From: JAENVT01 sp039931555
GTDB lineage: Bacteria > Actinomycetota > Acidimicrobiia > Acidimicrobiales > Ilumatobacteraceae
Assembly: GCA_039931555.1 (NCBI GenBank)
Contig: JBDTRP010000123.1
Location: 1-64,000 of the forward strand
Length of the DNA: 64,000 nt
Direction: 5' to 3'
Part shown: positions 25,299 to 33,628 of the stretch, one piece after another
Position numbering within the stretch: position 1 is the first letter of the stretch
How the letters are laid out: the number at the start of each line of letters is the position of its first letter
The notes under the pieces: model-generated
Told to the model about the DNA's origin: nothing
The model's database searches: none
What the model saw: the letters and a program-made list of their open reading frames with translations, nothing else
Position numbers and translations under genes: made by a program

Positions 25299-27008
25299 AT
25301 GGCCGTGAACGAAGCAGGCACACCAGTCGACATCAAACCTCGTAGTCGTGACGTGACCGACGGGATGACCAAGGCGCCGGCGCGCTCCATGCTGCGGGCG
25401 GTCGGCATGACCGACGACGACTGGGTGAAGCCGCAGATCGCCATCGCCAACGCCTGGAACGAGGTCACGCCGTGCAACATGACGTTGCGCAAGCTGGCCG
25501 AGCACACCAAGGCGGGCATCCGCGCCGCCGGCGGGTTCCCCATGGAGTTCGGCACGATCACCGTCAGCGACGGCATCAGCATGGGTCACGAGGGCATGCG
25601 TGCCTCGTTGGTGAGTCGCGAGGTCATCACCGATTCGGTCGAGTGTGTCATGCATGCCGAACGCCTGGATGGTTTCGTCGGACTGGCGGGATGCGACAAG
25701 AGCATCCCGGCGATGCTGATGGCCGCTGCCCGGCTCGATCTGCCGAGCGTGTTCGTGTACAACGGCTCGATCCTGCCCGGCGAGCACAACGGTGTGGCAC
25801 TCGACATCACCAGCGTCTTCGAGGCGGTCGGGGCGTGTGCACTCGGCAAGATCACCGAAGAGGAACTGGGTCAGATCGAACGCAAGGCGTGCCCCGGTGA
25901 AGGTGCGTGCGGCGGCATGTTCACGGCCAACACGATGAGCTCGATCGCCGAGGCGATCGGCATGTCGCTGCCCGGATCGGCGTCACCGCCGGCCGTGGAT
26001 CCCCGACGCGAAGGCGACGCGCGTCGCGCCGGTGAGGCCGTGGTCAACATGCTGCGGCTCGGCATCACGCCACGCATGATCATGACCAAGCACGCCTTCG
26101 AGAACGCCATCGCCGTGACCTCGGCGTTGGGCGGGTCGACCAACGCGGTGCTGCACCTGCTGGCCATCGCCAACGAAGCCGGTGTCGACCTGCACCTCGA
26201 CGACTTCAACCGGATTGCGGCCAAAGTTCCGCACATCGCCGACATGAAGCCGGGTGGCAAGTTCCACATGAGCGATCTCGACCGCGTCGGCGGGGTGCCG
26301 GTCGTGATGAAGCACCTCCTCGACGCTGGGTTGTTGCATGGCGACGTGATGACGGTGACGGGCAAGACCATGGCCGAGAACCTTGCCGAGCTCGATCCTC
26401 CGCGCCCCGACGGTGTCGTGGTCTACCCGCTCGACCAGCCGCTGCACCGCGAGGGTGGCATCAACGTGTTGACCGGTTCGCTGGCTCCGAAGGGCGCCGT
26501 CGTGAAGGTTGCCGGGCTCAGCAAGGAACAGATGAAGTTCGAGGGAACGGCCCGCGTGTTCGATGGTGAGGATGGGGCGATGGACGCGATCCTGGCCGGT
26601 TCTGTCGTGCCGGGCACCGTGTTGGTCATCCGCTACGAGGGCCCGAAGGGTGGGCCGGGCATGCGCGAGATGTTGGCCGTCACGGGTGCGCTGAAGGGAG
26701 CCGGTCGTGGCGCTGACTGCGCCTTGATCACCGACGGTCGTTTCAGTGGTGGAACCTGGGGCTTCTGCATCGGGCACGTCGCGCCCGAGGCTGTCGACGG
26801 CGGCCCGATCGCCTTCGTGCGTGACGGCGACCAGATCCTCATCGACGTGCACGAGTTGACGCTGGACCTGCTGGTCGACGATGGCGAGCTGGCCAAGCGT
26901 CGGGCGTCGTGGTCGCCGAATCCGCCCCGCTACACCAGCGGGGTGCTGGGGAAGTACGCCAAGCTGGTGCAAGGCGCTGAGACCGGCGCGATCACCAACA
27001 CCTTGTAA
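25299..27008 (+). CDS. ilvD: Dihydroxy-acid dehydratase
   Basis: Iron-sulfur dehydratase of valine, isoleucine and pantothenate synthesis that turns 2,3-dihydroxy-isovalerate or its homologue into the 2-keto acid. The product is 569 aa, the normal length. The cluster-binding cysteines Cys59 (TPCNMT), Cys132 (GCDKSIP) and Cys204 (CPGEGACGG) are all present, along with the C-terminal DGRFSGGTWGFCIGHVAPEA motif. It is separated by about 13 kb from ilvBNC and is not under the leader peptide found there. Confidence 0.96.
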   Translation: MAVNEAGTPVDIKPRSRDVTDGMTKAPARSMLRAVGMTDDDWVKPQIAIANAWNEVTPCNMTLRKLAEHTKAGIRAAGGFPMEFGTITVSDGISMGHEGMRASLVSREVITDSVECVMHAERLDGFVGLAGCDKSIPAMLMAAARLDLPSVFVYNGSILPGEHNGVALDITSVFEAVGACALGKITEEELGQIERKACPGEGACGGMFTANTMSSIAEAIGMSLPGSASPPAVDPRREGDARRAGEAVVNMLRLGITPRMIMTKHAFENAIAVTSALGGSTNAVLHLLAIANEAGVDLHLDDFNRIAAKVPHIADMKPGGKFHMSDLDRVGGVPVVMKHLLDAGLLHGDVMTVTGKTMAENLAELDPPRPDGVVVYPLDQPLHREGGINVLTGSLAPKGAVVKVAGLSKEQMKFEGTARVFDGEDGAMDAILAGSVVPGTVLVIRYEGPKGGPGMREMLAVTGALKGAGRGADCALITDGRFSGGTWGFCIGHVAPEAVDGGPIAFVRDGDQILIDVHELTLDLLVDDGELAKRRASWSPNPPRYTSGVLGKYAKLVQGAETGAITNTL

Positions 27009-27029
27009 GCCACGGAGAGGCAACCACAC

Positions 27030-28247
27030 ATGAACCTCGACGAGGTCCGCGATCTCATCCAACTGCGCCGATTCGAGCGTGATCCGGTGACGCGGCTGCT
27101 CAATCGGGTCCACATGCCCGACGACTTCCGTGCGATCGCCAAGCGCAAGTTGCCTCGGGCCGTGTTCGACTACGTCGACGGTGGCGCCGAGGAAGAGATC
27201 GCCCTTCGGGCGAACCGCGAGGCGTTCCAGCGGCGCAAGCTGAACCCACAGCTGCTGCGCGACGTCTCGCACACGGATCTCACCGGCGAGCTGTTCGGGC
27301 ACGAGTACCGCGTTCCCATCGGCTTGGCACCTACCGGGTACACGCGGATGATGCACCCCACGGGCGAAGTGTCGTCGTGCACTGCCGCCATGGTCAAGGG
27401 CATCCCGTACACGTTGTCGACGATGGGCACGACCACCATCGAAGACGTCGCCGCCACCGGGCACCCGAACCTGTGGTTCCAGTTGTACGTCACCCAGGAC
27501 CGTCGGCTCAGCGACCCGCTGATCGACCGTGCGGCCGCAGCCGGCTACCAGGCGCTCGAGCTCACCATCGACACCGTCGTCACGGGCCGCCGCACGCGTG
27601 ACCTGCGCAACGGCCTGACCATTCCGCCACAGCTCAGCCCGCGCACGATCGTCGACATCGCCAGCCATCCCGGGTACTGGATCCGAATGCTGCAGAGCCC
27701 AGCTATCGGCTTCGCCAACTTCACGGCCCTGTCGCCGGCCGAGGTGAAGGCGGCGGCGACGACACGCATCGGATCGCTGTTCGATCAGTCGCTGAACTGG
27801 TCCGACGTCGAGTCGATTCGCAGTCGCTGGGCCGGCCCGCTGCTGCTCAAGGGCCCGCTCGGCCCGGCCGACGCACGGCGTGCTCTCGACATGGGGATCA
27901 CCGGCTTCCACCTCTCCAACCACGGTGGCCGTCAGCTCGATCGCTGCACGCCGACGATCGACCTGTTGGCGCCGTTGCGCACCGCTGTCGGGCCCGACGT
28001 TCCGATCGTGATCGACAGTGGGATTCGCCACGGGGCCGACATTGCCGTGTCGCTGGCACTCGGCGCCGACATGGCCTTCATTGGCCGACCGTACGTCTAC
28101 GCGGTTGCCGCTGCCGGGCAGCTCGGCGTCGAGCACGTGGTCGGGTTGTTGAAGGACCAACTGCGGTCGGTCATGCAACTCAGTGGTGTGACCACGTTGG
28201 CCGAGCTTCGCAAGCACGGCGCCGAGCTGTTGAGCGAACCGGCCTGA
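27030..28247 (+). CDS. lldD: FMN-dependent alpha-hydroxy acid dehydrogenase (L-lactate dehydrogenase type)
   Basis: Flavocytochrome b2/glycolate oxidase family TIM-barrel flavoprotein, 405 aa, oxidising an L-2-hydroxy acid. The family start FDYVDGGAEEE, the FMN segment APTGYTRMMHP, and the active-site LSNHGGRQLDR (His base and Arg) with DSGIRHGADIAVSLALGAD are visible. It begins 22 nt after ilvD behind GGAGAGG, so it may share that transcript. Lactate is the default substrate for the family but other 2-hydroxy acids are possible. Confidence 0.87.
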   Translation: MNLDEVRDLIQLRRFERDPVTRLLNRVHMPDDFRAIAKRKLPRAVFDYVDGGAEEEIALRANREAFQRRKLNPQLLRDVSHTDLTGELFGHEYRVPIGLAPTGYTRMMHPTGEVSSCTAAMVKGIPYTLSTMGTTTIEDVAATGHPNLWFQLYVTQDRRLSDPLIDRAAAAGYQALELTIDTVVTGRRTRDLRNGLTIPPQLSPRTIVDIASHPGYWIRMLQSPAIGFANFTALSPAEVKAAATTRIGSLFDQSLNWSDVESIRSRWAGPLLLKGPLGPADARRALDMGITGFHLSNHGGRQLDRCTPTIDLLAPLRTAVGPDVPIVIDSGIRHGADIAVSLALGADMAFIGRPYVYAVAAAGQLGVEHVVGLLKDQLRSVMQLSGVTTLAELRKHGAELLSEPA

Positions 28248-29330
28248 CTACACGTACTGCACCGACAACACGGGCGGCAACGAGTCGGTGACGTGCTGGA
28301 ACGAGCTGCCACCGTCGGTGCTGTGCCACAACGAACCCGTGGTCGAACCCATCACCAGCCGCTCGCCGGTCGAGTCCACGTCGAGGCCATGGCGATAGAT
28401 CAGGTGATATGCGTGTTGCTGGGGCAGGCCGGTTGTGGCGGTCTCGAACGATCGGCCGCCATCGCGAGTTCGGTTGACGACCATCGCACCATCCACGGGC
28501 ACGCGGATCTCATCGCTCTGCGCGGGCACGAACCAGGCCGTGTCGGGGTCGAGGGGGTGGACCGCCACGGCGAAGCCGAACGATGAGGGCGCGACGTCGG
28601 CGAACATCGACCACGTTCGGCCGTTGTCCGTCGATCGGAAGATGCCGTTGTGGTGCTGCGTCCACAACACGTCGGGTACCGCGGCACACCGAACGATTCT
28701 GTGCGGATCCTGGATTCGCGGGTCCTCGGCACGGCCGTCGGGCACGTAGGTGGCGCGCATGCCGGTCGACACCGTCCACGAATTGCCACCGTCGTCGGTG
28801 TACCACGAACCACCGCACGAGACGCCCACCGTCATCGAATCCGCCGAGCGCGGATCGATCGAGATCGAGTGCACCCCGGGGTGGTCGTAGCCGCCACCAA
28901 ACCATTCGAGGCGCGCCGGGTCGTCCCACAGCCCCCGGTTCAGGTGCCACGTCTGGCCTCGGTCGTCACTGCGGAACAGCCCTCCCGGAATCGTGCCGCA
29001 CCACAGCACGCCCGGCTGGCTGGCATGGCCGACAGCGAGTGTCCAGAGCAACCGGGTCGACGCCGGCTCGCCCGCATACACGGCGTCGGCCGGGTACGCC
29101 GGGTAGGCCAGCTCGGCCCATGTCGCGCCGTGGTCGTCGCTGCGGTGGAGCTTGACGCCGAAGTGGCCGTGGTCGAGGCACGCGTACCAGGCGTCGTCGC
29201 GGACGTCGCACAGCACCGACGAGACCGGGGATCCGACGAAGTGGGTGCTGGCGACGGTCGGGCACGGCGCGTCGACGTCGTAGACGAACAGGCCCTTGCG
29301 GGTGCCGACGAGCGCGGTTCGTGTTGCCAT
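28248..29330 (-). CDS. Asp-box (BNR) repeat beta-propeller protein
   Basis: A 360-aa protein with at least six Asp-box repeats of the S/T-x-D-x-G-x-T/S-W/F type: SDDHGATW, SDDRGQTW, TDDGGNSW, STDNGRTW, TRDGGRSF and STDGGSSF. These mark a sialidase-like or photosystem-II-assembly-like propeller. There is no signal peptide and no sialidase Arg triad is recognisable, so it is probably cytoplasmic and not a sialidase. It sits 2 nt before the stop side of a MoaD/ThiS-like gene, a recurrent pairing. It converges on lldD with no gap. Confidence 0.75.
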   Translation of the reverse strand: MATRTALVGTRKGLFVYDVDAPCPTVASTHFVGSPVSSVLCDVRDDAWYACLDHGHFGVKLHRSDDHGATWAELAYPAYPADAVYAGEPASTRLLWTLAVGHASQPGVLWCGTIPGGLFRSDDRGQTWHLNRGLWDDPARLEWFGGGYDHPGVHSISIDPRSADSMTVGVSCGGSWYTDDGGNSWTVSTGMRATYVPDGRAEDPRIQDPHRIVRCAAVPDVLWTQHHNGIFRSTDNGRTWSMFADVAPSSFGFAVAVHPLDPDTAWFVPAQSDEIRVPVDGAMVVNRTRDGGRSFETATTGLPQQHAYHLIYRHGLDVDSTGERLVMGSTTGSLWHSTDGGSSFQHVTDSLPPVLSVQYV

Positions 29331-29332
29331 GT

Positions 29333-29602
29333 TCAGCCTCCTGAGAGCGCCTGGAAGATGTAGACGACGGTGCCTTCATCGACGCCATCGCTGAGCAGTT
29401 GCCGGTCGACGAGTTGATCGTCACCGACGAAGATCGCCACATGCTTGCGCACGGCCGCGTGTTCGTCGAGCACGTAGCTGCGCACAGCCGGGAAGGTCTC
29501 GAAGTAGCGTTCGAGCGCTTCGTGCACCGTGGAGCCCTCGACGCCCAGGTCAGGACACTCCACGTGCCGGCGGAAGGCCTTAGCGACCCGAATGTGAGGC
29601 AC
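29333..29602 (-). CDS. MoaD/ThiS-family ubiquitin-like protein
   Basis: About 89 aa, ending in the double glycine (ALSGG) required for adenylation and thiocarboxylation in sulfur carriers. The beta-grasp pattern (IRVAKAFRR, TVHEALERYF, HVAIFVGDD, GTVVYIFQALSGG) fits MoaD/ThiS. The GTG at 29602 was preferred, but ATG 29611 is also possible; both overlap the end of the upstream gene. The partner is probably the Asp-box protein immediately downstream. No E1-like or molybdopterin gene is nearby, so its pathway is unknown. Confidence 0.72.
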   Translation of the reverse strand: MPHIRVAKAFRRHVECPDLGVEGSTVHEALERYFETFPAVRSYVLDEHAAVRKHVAIFVGDDQLVDRQLLSDGVDEGTVVYIFQALSGG

Positions 29603-29942
29603 GAGCGGCAACCATTCGCCAGCCGACGAGAAACAGGCCGGTCACGAGTGTGGCAACGATGATGAACGGCAACGCGGTACCACGGTCGAACACGAGGTTG
29701 CGCAACGCCAGGCCGACGGCGACCGTGACCGGCCAGATGATGAATGCCGCCTCGAGCTGCATCGGCCGGGACCATGCTCTGGCGACGACCCATCCGACGA
29801 CGAGGGCGATCAGGAACGGCGCGGCCACGGTGAGGATGCCATCGACAGCTTCGCCCTCGTGGTGGTTCCGACGACCGATCGCGACGAACACCACGATGGC
29901 GGCCACGTCGGCCAGCGCGGCGATGACCGTGCGGCGACTCAC
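29580..29942 (-). CDS. DUF3054 membrane protein
   Basis: A 120-aa protein with four hydrophobic segments, a pattern I associate with the actinobacterial DUF3054 family: N-terminal VIAALADVAAIVVFVAIGRR, then the GRRNHHE loop, then three helices. It starts at GTG overlapping the flavin reductase stop (GTGA) and overlaps the MoaD-like gene at its other end. Function unknown. Confidence 0.65.
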   Translation of the reverse strand: MSRRTVIAALADVAAIVVFVAIGRRNHHEGEAVDGILTVAAPFLIALVVGWVVARAWSRPMQLEAAFIIWPVTVAVGLALRNLVFDRGTALPFIIVATLVTGLFLVGWRMVAARASHSGR

Positions 29943-30436
29943 GTCTGCCCCACGAAGCCTCCGAGCTGTCCACGGAAGAACAGCAGCGGGGCCGGTTGGC
30001 TCTCGGGATCGGCGTGGTCCATGGCTTCGACGAGGCCCATCACGAAGTAGTGATCCCCGGCGTCGACGACCTCGACGGTCTGGCAATCCATCCAGGCGAT
30101 GGCGCCTTCGAGGATCGGCGAACCGGTGATCGGTGCCGGCGCCCAGGTGACGCCCTCGAACGGCTCCTCGATGCTGCTCTTGGCAAATCGCCAGCACAGG
30201 TCGCCGTGATTGATGCCGAGCACGTTGACGCAGAAGCTGTCGGCCGATGCCATGCGCAGCCAGCGCTCGGATGTCGTCATCGGCAAGAACCCGACCAGCG
30301 GTGGCTCGAGCGACACCGATGTGAACGAACCGATGGTGAACCCGACGGGCTGGCCCTCGACCATTGCCGTGACCACGGTGACGCCGGTGGGGAAGTGGCC
30401 GAGCACGAGGCGATATTTCATGGGATCGATCGACAT
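29939..30436 (-). CDS. Flavin reductase-like domain protein
   Basis: A 165-aa FMN-binding split-barrel oxidoreductase of the HpaC/DIM6 family, which supplies reduced flavin to two-component monooxygenases or transfers hydride itself. The family features FPTGVTVVTA, VGFTIGSFTSVSLEPPLVGF and SFCVNVL are visible. The ATG at 30436 has TACAGT 8 nt upstream. No partner monooxygenase is in the window. Confidence 0.82.
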   Translation of the reverse strand: MSIDPMKYRLVLGHFPTGVTVVTAMVEGQPVGFTIGSFTSVSLEPPLVGFLPMTTSERWLRMASADSFCVNVLGINHGDLCWRFAKSSIEEPFEGVTWAPAPITGSPILEGAIAWMDCQTVEVVDAGDHYFVMGLVEAMDHADPESQPAPLLFFRGQLGGFVGQT

Positions 30437-30450
30437 CACGCTGGACTGTA
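30437..30450 (-). promoter_or_regulatory. Putative leaderless promoter of the flavin reductase gene
   Basis: Minus-strand TACAGT at 30450-30445, then 8 nt to the ATG. It is divergent from the 5-formyl-THF cyclo-ligase gene, which has CAGGCT 6 nt before its GTG. Confidence 0.4.
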
Positions 30451-30493
30451 CTGCCGGGCCCGCGTGCGTTGACAGCCATGGCAGGCTGGGCGA

Positions 30494-31012
30494 GTGATCG
30501 ACAAGGCGGCCTTGCGCAAGAACATGCGGATGGTGCGCGACATGGTCGACGACCACCTGATGCGCAGCGTTCAGTTGTGGGCCAAGGTGGCCGAGCTCGA
30601 GCACTACGTGCGGGCGAGCACAGTGATGGCGTTCGTGGGCTTCAGTGGCGAGCCCGACACGGACCCGCTCTTCGCGCGGCTGATGGTGGAGGGTAAACGT
30701 CTGCTGTTGCCCAGGATCGAGGCGACCGGCATCGTCGCGGTCGACGGCGACTCGCCGATGTCGACCAGCAAGTTCGGTGTCACCGAGCCGACGGGCCCAG
30801 CGGTCGATCCCGGTGAGATCGGATTCATCATCGTGCCGGGCCTGGCGTTCACGGTTGCCGGTGATCGCCTCGGGTACGGGCAGGGCTACTACGACCGCTT
30901 CTTGCCGACCGTGTCGGCCGCATCGGTCGGCGTGTGCTTCGCCGAGCAATTGGTCGACGAGGTTCCGGTGACGCAGCACGACGTGCGCGTCGGCGGAGTG
31001 ATCTGGGCGTGA
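30494..31012 (+). CDS. 5-formyltetrahydrofolate cyclo-ligase
   Basis: Converts 5-formyl-THF to 5,10-methenyl-THF with ATP, 172 aa. The signature RLGYGQGYYDRFLP (ATP/folate binding) is intact, with IIVPGLAF just before it and the N-terminal basic helix KAALRKNMRM. It starts at GTG, and its stop overlaps the next gene's GTG by 4 nt. Confidence 0.9.
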   Translation: MIDKAALRKNMRMVRDMVDDHLMRSVQLWAKVAELEHYVRASTVMAFVGFSGEPDTDPLFARLMVEGKRLLLPRIEATGIVAVDGDSPMSTSKFGVTEPTGPAVDPGEIGFIIVPGLAFTVAGDRLGYGQGYYDRFLPTVSAASVGVCFAEQLVDEVPVTQHDVRVGGVIWA

Positions 31013-31995
31013 CGTTCTTCAGCGGCGACGAGTTCGCCGAGGCAAAGGCCGTGGTTGGCCGGCACATGTTGCCGACTCCTCAGCTCCGCTGGCCGTTGCT
31101 CGAAGCCGAGGTCGGCGCCGAGATCTGGATGAAACACGAGAACTGCACGCCGACGGGTGCCTTCAAGGTGCGTGGAGGGCTGGTGTACATCGACCGTCTG
31201 GTTCGCGAGCGGCCGACCGTGCGCGGCATCGTCAGCGCCACGCGCGGCAACCACGGCCAGAGCCTGGCGTTCGCCGGCAGAGCTGCCGGCGTGGCCGTGA
31301 CGATCGTTGTGCCGCACGGCAACAGTCCCGACAAGAACGCGGCGATGCGTGGCTTCGGCGCCGAACTGATCGAGCAAGGCGACGACTTCCAGGCGTCGCG
31401 TGAGTACTCCGTGCGGCTGGCCGAGGAGCGTGGGCTCGAGTCGGTCCCGGCCTTCCATCGCGACCTCTGCCGCGGCGTGGCCACCTACGCGCACGAACTG
31501 TTCACCAGCGCCGGCGAGCTCGATGCCGTGTACGTGCCCGTCGGCATGGGCTCGGGCATCTGTGGAGTCATCACGATACGCGATTTGCTGAGTCTCCGCA
31601 CCGAAGTCATCGGGGTGGTATCGGAGTTGGCCCCGGCTACGGCCCTGTCATTTACCGCCGGTCGAGCGGTCAGCACCGAGACGTCGGCAACGTTCATCGA
31701 CGGCGTGGCCACGCGAGTGCCGGATCCGACGGCGATCGAGATCATCGTTGGCGGAGCGGCGCGGATCGTGCAGATCACCGAGGACGAATGCGCCGAGGCG
31801 GTGCGACTGATGTTGCGGTGCACGCACCACCTCATCGAGCCGGCCGGCGCCGCTGCTCTCGCCGGTGTGCTCGCCGATCGGGCAGTGGAACCAGCTCGGG
31901 TGGATGGGCGGCGGATCGGCGTGATCGTGAGCGGCGGCAACATGGATGCGCCGATGCTCGCCGAGATCCTCGCCGGCCGAACCCCGTCGCCCTGA
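31009..31995 (+). CDS. Threonine/serine dehydratase-like PLP enzyme
   Basis: Fold-type II PLP enzyme of the threonine dehydratase family, 328 aa. The PLP lysine lies in PTGAFKVRGG, ATRGNHGQSLAFAG is the phosphate/substrate loop, and PVGMGSGICG is the glycine-rich loop. It lacks the C-terminal ACT regulatory domain of biosynthetic IlvA, so a catabolic dehydratase, threo-3-hydroxyaspartate dehydratase or racemase is possible. The GTG start overlaps the previous stop. Confidence 0.83.
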   Translation: MTFFSGDEFAEAKAVVGRHMLPTPQLRWPLLEAEVGAEIWMKHENCTPTGAFKVRGGLVYIDRLVRERPTVRGIVSATRGNHGQSLAFAGRAAGVAVTIVVPHGNSPDKNAAMRGFGAELIEQGDDFQASREYSVRLAEERGLESVPAFHRDLCRGVATYAHELFTSAGELDAVYVPVGMGSGICGVITIRDLLSLRTEVIGVVSELAPATALSFTAGRAVSTETSATFIDGVATRVPDPTAIEIIVGGAARIVQITEDECAEAVRLMLRCTHHLIEPAGAAALAGVLADRAVEPARVDGRRIGVIVSGGNMDAPMLAEILAGRTPSP

Positions 31996-32053
31996 TGGGG
32001 TGTGTCTGCCCGCCGGTTGGGTTGCAGCAGACGATACAAGCCCTCGCGCTGTC

Positions 32054-32073
32054 GATGTGACGTCTGTCACATC
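32054..32073. promoter_or_regulatory. Consensus CRP/GlxR-type binding site
   Basis: GATGTGAC-N4-GTCACATC is a perfect palindrome, and within it TGTGA-N6-TCACA matches the CRP consensus exactly. It lies about 95 nt before the ATG of the secreted protein gene. A TTGCCT at 32086-32091 and an AT-rich stretch at 32101-32113 could form the promoter it activates or represses. Confidence 0.6.
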
Positions 32074-32158
32074 AACCTCACAGAGTTGCCTCAAGGTACC
32101 GATTCATTGTGATGCGTGTCCGGTGAACACCTCACCGGCGTGACACAAGGAGACAGCA

Positions 32159-32557
32159 ATGACGACCCCCCGTCGTTCCATCAAGTCCACCATCATGCTC
32201 GGTGCCGTCGTGCTCGCTGCCGGTGCCGCCCTGGTCGTGCCCAGCGCCGCATCTGCGGCCAGCAACTCGGGCGAGCTTCCCGCCCGGCTCCAACGGGCAT
32301 GCCTGCGCATCCCGAACCTGGAGACCCGCACCGACAAGGTGATCGCCCGCCTCGACGGCGATGCATCCACCAAGGGCTCGCTGCTGTGGCTGCAGGCCCA
32401 CATCGACGACGCAACCGCCAAGGGCCGCACCCAACTCGCCACCGTGCTGACGAACCGCTTGGCCGTGCGCACGCAGACCCTGCAGGTGCTGATGCAGCGT
32501 CAGACGCGACTGACCAAGCTGGCCGATCTGTGCCGTGCTCATGGAGTCGATGTCTGA
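32159..32557 (+). CDS. Secreted protein of unknown function
   Basis: A 132-aa protein with a clear signal peptide (basic MTTPRRSIKS, hydrophobic core to about 28, cleavage near ASA-ASN). The mature part is helical and rich in Leu/Arg/Thr with a pair of cysteines (RACLR, LADLCR) that could form a disulfide. The ATG has an ideal AAGGAG 6 nt upstream and is preceded by an inverted repeat (CCGGTGA-N5-TCACCGG, 32120-32138). No family is recognised. It is followed by a lipoprotein and a two-component system. Confidence 0.7.
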   Translation: MTTPRRSIKSTIMLGAVVLAAGAALVVPSAASAASNSGELPARLQRACLRIPNLETRTDKVIARLDGDASTKGSLLWLQAHIDDATAKGRTQLATVLTNRLAVRTQTLQVLMQRQTRLTKLADLCRAHGVDV

Positions 32558-32889
32558 TGGTTCGTCGTGACCACCTTCGTTCCACCGCGATGATGATTGC
32601 GACCTTCGCCGTCGCGGTCGGGTTGGTGTCGTGCGGCTCGTCGGATGCCGGCGGCGCCACTGTGCCGCCCGCCCCGGCGGCCACGCAACCGGCAATCACC
32701 CCGGTGCCGACGACGACGACCGTGACGGTCCCGGCAACGACCGACGCGCCAACGCCGCCGGCCACCGAGGTCGCCACGACGACGGCGGGCGTGACTGTGA
32801 CCGATGCGGAGGTCGCCGACCTCGAGAAGCAACTCGACGAGATCGACCAACTGCTTGCCGGTGTCGATGCGGATCTCAGCCAGGACTGA
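32557..32889 (+). CDS. Small lipoprotein with low-complexity linker
   Basis: A 110-aa protein whose ATG overlaps the previous stop (TGATG). It has a lipoprotein signal ending in the lipobox VGLVSC (Cys about residue 26), then a Pro/Thr/Ala-rich spacer of about 55 residues. The short C-terminal helix is acidic and amphipathic (ADLEKQLDEIDQLLAGVDADL) and looks like a coiled coil. It is probably anchored to the outer face of the membrane. Function unknown; cotranscription with the secreted protein is likely. Confidence 0.7.
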   Translation: MVRRDHLRSTAMMIATFAVAVGLVSCGSSDAGGATVPPAPAATQPAITPVPTTTTVTVPATTDAPTPPATEVATTTAGVTVTDAEVADLEKQLDEIDQLLAGVDADLSQD

Positions 32890-32932
32890 GTCGCGCCGAC
32901 CACAATGGGGAGGTGCCGACGACTGCGTGCCC

Positions 32933-33628
32933 ATGAGCTCAGCTGACGGCGGACGCGTGCTCGTGGTCGAGGACGACGACGCCGTGCGAACAGCAGTCGA
33001 TAGAGGGCTCGGGGTACATGGCTTCGACGTCTCGTCGGTACCCGATGCCGAGTCGGCGATGGCGGTGGTCGCCCGCCGGCGCCCCGATGTGATGATCGTC
33101 GACATCGGTCTGCCCGGGATGTCGGGCATCGAGCTGTGCACACGACTTCGAGGCCTCGACGTCGACACGCCGATCCTCATCCTGTCTGCACGCGACCAGG
33201 TCGGCGACCGCGTCGCAGGGCTGCAGGCGGGCGCCGACGATTACGTGGTCAAGCCGTTCTCGCTCGACGAGTTGGCGGCGCGCGTGCATGCACTGCTGCG
33301 TCGCGCTCGTTCCCACGCCGGAGCCACCACCGCAGTGTCCGCCGGGCCGCTGTGGATCGACCTCGATCGGCGTGTTGCCACCATCGGCGAGGTCCGGCTC
33401 GACCTGTCGAGGCGCGAGTTCGATCTCGTCGCCGTGTTCGCTGCCAACCCGGGGATCGTGCTGTCACGGATCCGGCTCCTCGAACTGGTCTGGGGGTACG
33501 ACTTCGACGTCGACACCAATGTCGTCGACGTGTTCGTCGGGTACGTGCGCCGCAAGTTGGAAGCTGCCGGAGCGCCGCGATTGATCGAGACGGTGCGTGG
33601 CGTGGGCTTCGTCTTGAGGGTCGAGTAA
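32933..33628 (+). CDS. Two-component response regulator (OmpR/PhoB family)
   Basis: A 231-aa protein. The receiver domain (about 7-118) has the acidic pair EDDD at 13-16, phospho-acceptor Asp57 (IVDIGLPG), and Lys in VVKPFS. The winged-helix DNA-binding domain (about 135-230) has SRREFDLVAVF and VDVFVGYVRRKLE. It is followed directly, with no gap, by its sensor kinase. The gene organisation resembles PrrA/MprA-type actinobacterial pairs. Target genes are unknown; the lipoprotein and secreted protein just upstream are candidates. Confidence 0.92.
   Translation: MSSADGGRVLVVEDDDAVRTAVDRGLGVHGFDVSSVPDAESAMAVVARRRPDVMIVDIGLPGMSGIELCTRLRGLDVDTPILILSARDQVGDRVAGLQAGADDYVVKPFSLDELAARVHALLRRARSHAGATTAVSAGPLWIDLDRRVATIGEVRLDLSRREFDLVAVFAANPGIVLSRIRLLELVWGYDFDVDTNVVDVFVGYVRRKLEAAGAPRLIETVRGVGFVLRVE

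Noticed and set aside
28248..29330. Calling the Asp-box protein a sialidase
   Set aside because: Asp boxes alone do not define sialidases; there is no signal peptide and no recognisable catalytic Arg triad or Tyr/Glu pair.
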